DNA from: Deltaproteobacteria bacterium
GTDB taxonomy: Bacteria > Desulfobacterota > Binatia > DP-6
Assembly: GCA_005879205.1 (NCBI GenBank)
Contig: VBLD01000208.1
Location: 6,098-11,453 of the forward strand
DNA length: 5,356 nucleotides
Direction: 5' to 3'
The notes under the pieces are model-generated. The model saw nothing but the letters and a program-made list of their open reading frames with translations. It ran no database searches and was not told the DNA's origin. Of the stretch, positions 1-4,897 are shown in pieces (positions within the stretch are counted from its first letter, which is position 1; the number at the start of each line of letters is the position of its first letter). Position numbers and translations under genes: made by a program.

Positions 1-696
1 GATCGCGGCGGCCTGTCCCTCGGCCTCGTTGATCTGCTGCTGCTTCTTCGCCTCGGAGGCCTTGATGACCTGCTGCTTCGCGCCCTCGGCGCTGTTGATC
101 GCGGCGTCACGCTGGCCCTCCGAGGTGAGGATCACGGCGCGTTTTTCCCGCTCCGCCCGCATCTGCTTCTCCATGGCGGCGAGCACGTCGACGGGCGGCG
201 TGATGTTCTTGATCTCGTAGCGCAGCACCTTGATGCCCCACGGCTCGGTCGCCTTGTCGAGCTCGTTCACGACTTCCAGGTTGATGTGTGTGCGCTCCTC
301 GAAGGTGCGGTCGAGCTCGATCTTGCCGATCTCGCTGCGCAGCGCCGTCTGCGCCAGCTGGGTGATGGCGAAGAGGTAGTCCGATACCCCGTACGAGGCG
401 CGCTCGGGATTCATCACCTTCAGGTAGAGCACGCCGTCGACGTGCACCTGGACGTTGTCCTTCGTGATGCAGATCTGCTCCGGGATATCGAGGGCATTCT
501 CCTTGAGCGAGTGCCGGTAGCGGATGGCGTCGACGAAGGGCAGGAGGATGTGGAAACCCGCGTCGAGGGTGGCGCGGTAACGGCCAAGCCGCTCGACCAC
601 GAACGCGCTCTGCTGGGGCACGACGACGGCGGTCCGCGAGAGGACGAACAATACGAGGAGCGCCAGCCCCGAGAAGACGATCAGCGCATCCGACAT
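1..696 (-). CDS. Paraslipin / QmcA-like SPFH (band 7) membrane protein, C-terminus cut by window edge
   Basis: The 232 visible residues start MSDALIVFSG with one N-terminal membrane segment (about residues 4-24). An SPFH domain follows, with the signatures VPQQSAFVVERLGRY (26-40), CITKDNVQVHVDGVLY (76-91), ASYGVSDY (100-107) and GIKVLRYEIKNITPP (154-168). After about residue 170 comes the charged Ala/Glu/Lys/Gln-rich helical stretch typical of the family, ending at the window edge. Paraslipins (E. coli QmcA, mitochondrial stomatin-like protein 2) are usually about 300 residues, so roughly the last quarter is missing. They form membrane-anchored oligomers associated with lipid microdomains and quality control; substrates are usually unknown. 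The ATG is chosen because GGAGGGG (702-708) lies 5 nt upstream and the SPFH protein begins only 18 nt after the nfeD stop, so the two genes form an operon. Family assignment is very secure; specific role is inferred from family. Confidence 0.95.
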   Translation of the reverse strand, partial: MSDALIVFSGLALLVLFVLSRTAVVVPQQSAFVVERLGRYRATLDAGFHILLPFVDAIRYRHSLKENALDIPEQICITKDNVQVHVDGVLYLKVMNPERASYGVSDYLFAITQLAQTALRSEIGKIELDRTFEERTHINLEVVNELDKATEPWGIKVLRYEIKNITPPVDVLAAMEKQMRAEREKRAVILTSEGQRDAAINSAEGAKQQVIKASEAKKQQQINEAEGQAAAI

Positions 697-714
697 CACG
701 ACCCCTCCGTCCGC

Positions 715-1149
715 TCACTCCGGCTGCAGCCAGAGCATCAGCCCGTCCACTCGCGTCACCTTGCTTCGCTGGCCCCGGCGGAGCGCCTGCTGGCTCTCGT
801 TGCGCGCGTTCCATGCCGTGCCGCGCAGCTCCGCCTTGCCGACCTCGCCGGGCGGAAGATCCTCGAGAACCACGGCCACCTGGCCGACGAGCGCGTCGAC
901 GCGCGCGGCGGCGTCTTCGCCCCTGGCCATGCGGCGCAGCAGCCGGCCGCGCAGCGGGACGAGAAACCCGATCGAGATCAGAGAGAAGAGCAACCACTGG
1001 AGCCAGGCCGGTCCGGCGGCCCCGAGCCCGACGAGCGCCCCGACCGCGACGGCCCCCAGGCCGAAGAAGAGGAAGAAGAAGCCGCCCGGCGTGGTCAGCT
1101 CGCAGACGATGAGCGCGAACCCGAGCAGCATCCACAGCCACCACCCCAT
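715..1149 (-). CDS. NfeD-family membrane protein (short form), partner of paraslipin
   Basis: This 144-residue protein has three hydrophobic segments (about residues 2-18, 23-43 and 47-64). They include the family hallmark TPGGFFFLFFGLGAVAVGAL at 20-39. A short arginine-rich link follows, then a soluble domain (about 85-142) that fits the NfeD OB fold: LVGQVAVVLEDLPPGEVGKAEL, then GTAWNAR, then VTRVDGLMLWLQP-like strands. It is the short form, without the N-terminal ClpP-like serine protease domain found in long NfeD proteins. Short NfeD proteins (YbbJ, YuaF) are encoded beside SPFH proteins and are thought to stabilise or modulate their assemblies; that order and an 18 nt gap are seen here. 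The start is fixed by an in-frame TGA just 6 nt upstream of the ATG. Its Shine-Dalgarno is weak, so initiation at Met7 is possible. Identity is secure. Confidence 0.93.
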   Translation of the reverse strand: MGWWLWMLLGFALIVCELTTPGGFFFLFFGLGAVAVGALVGLGAAGPAWLQWLLFSLISIGFLVPLRGRLLRRMARGEDAAARVDALVGQVAVVLEDLPPGEVGKAELRGTAWNARNESQQALRRGQRSKVTRVDGLMLWLQPE

Positions 1150-1159
1150 CCGTCACGGC

Positions 1160-1188
1160 ACGGATCCACGAAAGACGGGTAGTGTCAA
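1160..1188 (-). promoter_or_regulatory. Possible sigma-70-type promoter of nfeD-paraslipin operon
   Basis: A perfect TTGACA (-35) lies at 1183-1188 on the minus strand, about 34 nt before the nfeD ATG. At 16-17 nt spacing the -10 position reads only GATCCG or ATCCGT, a poor match to TATAAT. It is listed because it is the only promoter-like element in the short gap before nfeD. In GC-rich bacteria -10 boxes are often weak, but the six-base match could also be chance. Confidence 0.25.
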
Positions 1189-1201
1189 ATCGCTGCGGTC
1201 G

Positions 1202-1227
1202 GCGCGTCTACAGGGGGAGCGACGCGC
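1202..1227 (-). repeat. Inverted repeat, 7-bp stem, between the Psp-like operon and nfeD
   Basis: GCGCGTC (1202-1208) and GACGCGC (1221-1227) are exact inverted copies with a 12 nt loop, overlapping the end of the PIN remnant. In minus-strand RNA they form a GC-rich hairpin downstream of pspA. No U-tract follows (the next bases are CGACCGCAGCG), so it is not a convincing intrinsic terminator. It may be an mRNA 3'-end or attenuating hairpin, or chance in GC-rich DNA. Confidence 0.3.
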
Positions 1228-1396
1228 GCGCCGGTAGGTTCCGCACGAGATGCTGGTCGGACGTCGCCAGGCGCCATCCACGGTAGAGGGCGTGCGCTGC
1301 GATGAGACGGTCGAAAGGGTCCCTCGTCCAGGAAAGCGGGAGCGCGACCACAGCGTCCAGACGACCCGGCCGGGCGACGCTCGGCCGCGCAGTCAC
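1208..1396 (-). pseudogene. Remnant of a VapC-like PIN-domain protein (C-terminal part only)
   Basis: The frame encodes 62 residues from a GTG whose last bases overlap the pspA stop (GTGA). Residues 14-55 fit the C-terminal end of type II toxin-like PIN domains: ALPLSWTRDPFDRLIAAHAL, then LYRGWRLATSDQHLV. The DPFDR and TSD segments carry the last two of the four acidic residues that hold the catalytic metal in PIN ribonucleases. The N-terminal half (the first catalytic Asp and the central Glu) is absent: upstream sequence in this frame is the antiparallel-free shadow of the pspA coding end, with no PIN features. PIN toxins are usually about 120-140 residues, so half is missing, and no antitoxin gene is visible. 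It is most likely a decayed toxin fragment. The alternative is a small translated protein coupled to pspA by the 4-base overlap. Confidence 0.6.
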
Positions 1397-1401
1397 TGCG
1401 C
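1387..1401. repeat. 15-bp palindrome (7+1+7) centred on the pspA stop codon
   Basis: GCGCAGT (1387-1393), one central base, and ACTGCGC (1395-1401) are perfect inverted copies. The centre falls inside the pspA TGA and the GTG of the PIN remnant. As RNA it would fold as a 5-bp GC-rich stem with loop GTGAC. It could influence re-initiation on the downstream frame or mark a recombination junction, but it may be coincidental. Confidence 0.35.
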
Positions 1402-2109
1402 CGCGACAGGACCCGGCAGAGCCGGCGGCGCGAGCCTCTCGTCCCGCACGCGCTTCAGCTCCTCGAGCTGCGCGCGGGCCGTCCGCTCGGCCTCGACCTC
1501 GCGGATGTGGCCGAGCCGGCGCTCGAGCTCGCTGTCGCCGAGGTCGCGCGTCACCTGCGTCTCCGTGACCAGCCGGTTGATGTGGTCGCGGACCTCGTCC
1601 AGCGCGCGGATGTCGGCGTCGGTCGAGAGCCCGTTGAGCGTCGCCTGGAAGCGGAGGCGTGCCTTCGCGTTGGCGAGGCGCGCCAGCATGCGGACGCGCT
1701 CCTCGCGCAGGCGGACGATCTCCTCCTGGAAGGTGATCAGGTTGTCCTTGGCGCCCTCGGCCTCGCGGGTGAGCTCGGTGAGCTCGGCGGTGAGGCGGTC
1801 TGCCTCCGCCGCAAGCGCGTCGCGACGGCCGATCAGCGCGAGCGCGGCGGTGTCGTCATCGTGCTCGACCGCGATGTCGAGCTGGCGGCGTACGCGATCG
1901 AGCTCGGCCGACTCGCAGGCGAGCTGCCTCGCGAGCTTGCCTCGCATGTACAGGATGCCGGCGGTGGCGTGCCGGAGCTTGCCGTACTGGACCACGCGCT
2001 CCTGGATCGCCGCCTCGTAGACGGCGTCGGGGTGGCGGTGCTCGCGTCGTCCCACCCAGCCGGTGAGGACGCCGCGCAGCAGGTTCGAGAGTCTCGCGAC
2101 GATGTGCAT
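1393..2109 (-). CDS. pspA: PspA/IM30-family envelope-stress protein
   Basis: The product has 238 residues and is almost entirely helical. Residues 1-20 (MHIVARLSNLLRGVLTGWVG) can form the N-terminal amphipathic helix that lets PspA/Vipp1 proteins dock on stressed membranes. The segment HPDAVYEAAIQERVVQYGKL (26-45) matches the PspA region after helix 0. Residues about 46-225 give long heptad-like coiled coils, including IVRLREERVRMLARLANAKA (131-150) and LGDSELERRLGHIREVEAER (190-209). A short Pro/Ala tail (227-238) ends the protein. Family members (about 220-240 residues) polymerise on the inner membrane to limit leakage of the proton gradient. E. coli PspA also inhibits the activator PspF. 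The start is set by AAGGAGA 5 nt before the ATG; the open frame continues upstream only as a shadow of the regulator gene. It lies 11 nt after the sigma-54 regulator, so it is co-transcribed. The sequence is divergent from E. coli PspA; direct functional equivalence is inferred. Confidence 0.88.
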   Translation of the reverse strand: MHIVARLSNLLRGVLTGWVGRREHRHPDAVYEAAIQERVVQYGKLRHATAGILYMRGKLARQLACESAELDRVRRQLDIAVEHDDDTAALALIGRRDALAAEADRLTAELTELTREAEGAKDNLITFQEEIVRLREERVRMLARLANAKARLRFQATLNGLSTDADIRALDEVRDHINRLVTETQVTRDLGDSELERRLGHIREVEAERTARAQLEELKRVRDERLAPPALPGPVAAQ

Positions 2110-2114
2110 GGCGC

Positions 2115-2121
2115 TCTCCTT
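2115..2121 (-). promoter_or_regulatory. Ribosome binding site that fixes the pspA start
   Basis: AAGGAGA on the minus strand ends 5 nt before the ATG at 2107-2109 and overlaps the last base of the regulator stop codon. It decides between this start and a much longer open frame that extends into the upstream gene, and suggests translational coupling. Confidence 0.75.
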
Positions 2122-3518
2122 CAGGCAGAGTTCTTGGTGACGTCCTCGGCGCTGATGCCGAGCTCGCGCATCTTCTGCTGCAGGTTCTGCCGGTGCATGC
2201 CGATGTCCTCGGCGGCCTTGGTGATGTTGCCGCCGTGGCGGCGGAGCGCGTCGAGCAGGAAATCGCGCTCGAACGTCTCGACCGCGCGCTCCTTCGCCTC
2301 GCGGAAGGAGGCGGCCGGGAGCGCGGCCGCCGGCGCCGCCGCAGCGGCGGCCGGCGCGTTCGCGAAGAGATCGGCCGCGGCGATCTCCGGTCCGGGCGCG
2401 AGCAGCAGCGCTTGCTCGACCGCGGAGCGGAGCTCGCGCACGTTGCCCTTCCACGGCTGCGTCAGGCAGGCGCGCAATGCGTCGCCGGTGAGCGGCTTCA
2501 CGTCGCGCCCGAAGCGCTTGGCGGCGTCCTTCAGGAAGTGATCGATCAGCAGCGGAATGTCCTCGCGGCGCTCGACCAGGGGAGGGATGACGAGCTCGAC
2601 GACCCGGAGGCGGTAGTAGAGGTCCTCGCGGAAGCGCCCCGCCCGCACCGCGGCCTCGAGGTCCTGGTTGGTGGCGGCGATCAGGCGGACGTCGACGCGG
2701 ATCGGCGTGTTGCCCCCGACCCGCTCCACCTCCTTCTCCTGGCTCGCGCGCAGCAGCTTCGCCTGGGTGTCGAGCGGCATGTCGCCGACCTCGTCGAGGA
2801 AGAGCGTGCCGCCGTCGGCCGCCTCGAACTTCCCCTCGCGCCGGGCGATCGCCCCGGTGAACGCGCCCCGCTCGTGGCCGAAGAGCTCGCTCTCGACGAG
2901 CTCCTGGCTGAGCGCCGCGCAGTTCATCTTGACGAGCGGCTTGGCGCGCCGCGGGCTCCGGTAGTGGAGCGCGTTCGCGACCAGCTCCTTCCCCGTGCCG
3001 CTCGCGCCGCGGATGAGCACCGTGACGTCGGTGTCGGCGATCTTGTCGATGGTCTCGAAGAGGCGCCGCATGGCCGGGCTCCGCCCGACGATCTGCTCGA
3101 AGCCGTAGACGTCGCGCACCTGGTCGAGGAGCCGGCGGTGGTCGCGGCGGAGCAGCACCGTCTCCATCACGCGTCGGACCACGACCCGCAGCTCGTCGTT
3201 GTCGAAGGGCTTCGGCACGTAGTCGGTCGCGCCGAGCTTCATCGCCTGCACGGCGATCTTCTCCGAGCCGTGCGCGGTGATCATCACGACCGCCAGGTCC
3301 GGGTCGAAGCGCCGGGCGTGCTCGAGCACCTGCATGCCGCCGACGCCGTTCATGCTGAGGTCGGTGATGACGACGTGGAAGCTCCCGGTCTCGATCTGCC
3401 GGAGCGCCTCCTCGCCGCTGGCCGCGGTCTCGACGTGGTACCCTTCCTTGGCGAGCAGCCCCTTCAGCGCGAGCAGCATCGCCTTCTCGTCGTCGACCAC
3501 GAGGATGCGGCCCTGCAT
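2121..3518 (-). CDS. NtrC-family sigma-54-dependent response regulator
   Basis: This 465-residue protein has the full three-domain layout. The receiver domain (about 1-120) carries the acidic pair D9/D10, phospho-acceptor D53 (VVITDLSMNG), T81 and K103 (VPKPF). The AAA+ sigma-54 interaction domain (about 142-375) has Walker A GASGTGKE (171-178), ELFGHERGAFTGA with GAFTGA at 218-223 for sigma-54 contact, Walker B GGTLFLDE (236-243), arginine fingers near R297 and R303, and the GNVREL sensor-II motif (358-363). An Ala/Pro-rich linker (about 386-403) leads to a Fis-type helix-turn-helix, HGGNITKAAEDIGMHRQNLQ (428-447). Every residue needed for ATP-driven open-complex formation is present, so it should be an active enhancer-binding activator. 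It starts 1 nt after the kinase stop, with GAGGAG (3524-3529) 5 nt before the ATG, and is followed by pspA. The cognate kinase is therefore almost surely the upstream gene, and likely targets include its own operon promoter. Confidence 0.96.
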   Translation of the reverse strand: MQGRILVVDDEKAMLLALKGLLAKEGYHVETAASGEEALRQIETGSFHVVITDLSMNGVGGMQVLEHARRFDPDLAVVMITAHGSEKIAVQAMKLGATDYVPKPFDNDELRVVVRRVMETVLLRRDHRRLLDQVRDVYGFEQIVGRSPAMRRLFETIDKIADTDVTVLIRGASGTGKELVANALHYRSPRRAKPLVKMNCAALSQELVESELFGHERGAFTGAIARREGKFEAADGGTLFLDEVGDMPLDTQAKLLRASQEKEVERVGGNTPIRVDVRLIAATNQDLEAAVRAGRFREDLYYRLRVVELVIPPLVERREDIPLLIDHFLKDAAKRFGRDVKPLTGDALRACLTQPWKGNVRELRSAVEQALLLAPGPEIAAADLFANAPAAAAAAPAAALPAASFREAKERAVETFERDFLLDALRRHGGNITKAAEDIGMHRQNLQQKMRELGISAEDVTKNSA

Positions 3519-3519
3519 C

Positions 3520-4698
3520 TCAGCTCCTCGCCGGCATCGGCAGCGTGACCTTGAACTCGGTCCCGCGGCCGACCTCGCTCGCGACCTCGATTGCGCCCTC
3601 GTGCGCCTCGACGATCTTTTTGGAGATCGCCATGCCGAGCCCGGTGCCGCGCTCCTTGGTGGTGAAGAACGGGTTGAAGATGCGGTCGAGCTTCTCGGGC
3701 GCGATGCCGCAGCCGTTGTCGCGCACCCGGACGGTGGCGAGGCCGTTGCCGTTCTCGACGAACAGGTCGATGCGCCGTCCCTCGGGAACCGTCGCGAGCG
3801 CGTCGATGGCGTTGTCGACGACGTTGGCGAACACCTGACGGAGCTTCTCGGCGTCGGCCTGCACGGTGGGGCCCGCGATGTAGTTCCGCGAGACCGACAC
3901 CTTTGCGGAATCGAGCTTGGCGCGTAGTTGGGTCAACGCCGAGTCCACGACGTTGGCCAGATTGACCAGCGCGAAGCTGTAGTCCTCCTCCTTGGCGTAC
4001 TTGAGGAGGTGCGACACCCGGTGCTCGACGCGCTCCAGCTCCTCGAGCGCCACCTTGGCGTACTCGACGTTCTCGACCGACGTGGGATCCTCGCCCATCT
4101 GCTGGACGAGGCTCTTCGCGGCGGCGATCGGGTTCCGGATCTCGTGCGCGATGCTGGAGGACAGCTCGTCGATGCTCGCCTGCTTCTCGGTCTGCATCGT
4201 GGCGCGCTCGCGGCGCAGCTCGCGATCGACCGCCGGCTCGAAGTATCGCTCGCGCAGCATGTGCGAGCCGAACACCGCCATCCAGTGAGAGAAGATGCCC
4301 ATGCCCCAGCCGAGCGCGGGCCAGATGAACCACGGGTAGCGGGTTGTGAAGAGGTTGATCAGGGCGAGGAACGCGATGACGCCGAGGTAGCTCATCAGGT
4401 GCGCGTAGAAGCCGGCCTGGGCGGCCGCGCGGCGACGCGCGCGGCGGACGGCCTCCTCCTCGGGGGAGAGCGGCTTCGCCGCCTGCGGGGCGTGTGCCAC
4501 CCACCGCTGGCGTGCCTCCCGGGCTGCCCCGCGCGCCGCGCGCATCGCTTCGCGCCGTGCGCGCCGCTCCCACTTCCCCCAGTGCCCGTCCCATCCACCG
4601 CCGCACCCGCCGTCGCCGATCCGAGCCCGGTTGTGCCGGAGCCGGCGACTGAAGTGACTGAAGAGGAAGCACGCCATCAGGAAGCCGAAGAACGGCAT
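3520..4698 (-). CDS. Membrane sensor histidine kinase with N-terminal 2TM domain
   Basis: The product has 392 residues. The N-terminus begins with a short hydrophobic stretch (about 3-16), then a Gly/Trp/His patch (about 29-43) and an Arg/Ala-rich region to about 78. Residues about 80-145 match the 2TM domain: EEEAVRRARRRAAAQAGFYAHLMSYLGVIAF..., then YPWFIWPALGWGMGIFSHWM. These give two membrane helices (about 98-117 and 122-143) with almost no periplasmic loop. A helix (about 148-175) leads to HisKA with phospho-acceptor H185 (SSIAHEIRNP, 181-190). The HATPase domain has N box N292/N296, D327-G331 (DNGCG), the F box FNPFF (341-345) and GTGLG (351-355). Absence of a sizeable extracytoplasmic sensor suggests that the signal arises in or at the membrane, as in intramembrane-sensing kinases. 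The first ATG is used; a weak GGGGTGA precedes it by 4 nt, and Met8 is an alternative. It heads the operon under the sigma-54 promoter. Confidence 0.93.
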   Translation of the reverse strand: MPFFGFLMACFLFSHFSRRLRHNRARIGDGGCGGGWDGHWGKWERRARREAMRAARGAAREARQRWVAHAPQAAKPLSPEEEAVRRARRRAAAQAGFYAHLMSYLGVIAFLALINLFTTRYPWFIWPALGWGMGIFSHWMAVFGSHMLRERYFEPAVDRELRRERATMQTEKQASIDELSSSIAHEIRNPIAAAKSLVQQMGEDPTSVENVEYAKVALEELERVEHRVSHLLKYAKEEDYSFALVNLANVVDSALTQLRAKLDSAKVSVSRNYIAGPTVQADAEKLRQVFANVVDNAIDALATVPEGRRIDLFVENGNGLATVRVRDNGCGIAPEKLDRIFNPFFTTKERGTGLGMAISKKIVEAHEGAIEVASEVGRGTEFKVTLPMPARS

Positions 4699-4717
4699 GG
4701 GTTCACCCCGTTCAAAC

Positions 4718-4732
4718 GCAATGCGCGTGCCA
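4718..4732 (-). promoter_or_regulatory. Sigma-54 (-24/-12) promoter of the kinase-regulator-pspA operon
   Basis: Read on the minus strand, the bases are TGGCACG (4726-4732), CGCA (4722-4725), TTGC (4718-4721), preceded by C. This is a full match to the TGGCACG-N4-TTGC core with the invariant GG and GC at correct spacing. Predicted transcription start is near 4706, about 8 nt before the annotated kinase ATG. Position, orientation and the sigma-54 activator encoded two genes downstream all fit positive autoregulation. Activation by that regulator is inferred. Confidence 0.8.
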
Positions 4733-4776
4733 GATTGTAGGCCGATGGCGCCGGCCGGAGAAAGTGGGCCGCGGAG

Positions 4777-4807
4777 CCGGCGCGCCGCATGCGGGAACGT
4801 GCGCCGG
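4777..4807. promoter_or_regulatory. Candidate upstream activator site for the sigma-54 promoter
   Basis: A perfect 10-bp palindrome CCGCATGCGG (4785-4794) sits inside a second inverted repeat, CCGGCGC (4777-4783) and GCGCCGG (4801-4807). Its centre is about 84 nt upstream of the predicted sigma-54 transcription start, within the usual 80-150 nt range of enhancer sites for NtrC-type dimers. Palindromes of this size can arise by chance in GC-rich DNA, and no consensus for this regulator is known to me. Confidence 0.3.
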
Positions 4808-4897
4808 AGGGGCCCCGGCCGCAGTCGGTCGGCTGCAGCGGCCGGCGGGCGGCTGCTCGGCTTGTTCCTGCTCGACCAGGTTGATATCGCCGTTCAC

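Noticed and set aside
107..1156. Long minus-strand open frame crossing nfeD and the paraslipin gene
   Set aside because: It is out of frame with both genes, which have clear NfeD and SPFH motifs; the product is Arg/Ala/Gly low-complexity.
286..1182. Plus-strand open frame opposite nfeD-paraslipin
   Set aside because: Shadow of the two real genes on the other strand; no recognisable motif.
1365..1374. CCCGGCCGGG palindrome inside the PIN remnant
   Set aside because: No loop, no adjacent T-tract, and such short G/C palindromes are expected by chance here.
2300..2360. GCC/GGC-rich repetitive stretch
   Set aside because: It encodes the Ala/Pro linker between the AAA+ and DNA-binding domains of the regulator, a common feature, not a separate repeat element.
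2193..3548. Long plus-strand open frame opposite the sigma-54 regulator
   Set aside because: It is the complement of a gene with unmistakable NtrC motifs; the product is Arg/Glu/Leu/Val-rich with no domain pattern, as expected from GC-rich third-position bias.
3464..4672. Second minus-strand frame of about 400 codons over the kinase gene
   Set aside because: The kinase frame contains H, N, G and F boxes; this one is Arg-rich shadow sequence that also overlaps the regulator start.
4711..4740. Plus-strand promoter for the P450 (TTCAAA then TTGTAG, 18 nt apart)
   Set aside because: Both boxes match the consensus poorly and the same bases are better explained as the sigma-54 promoter on the other strand.
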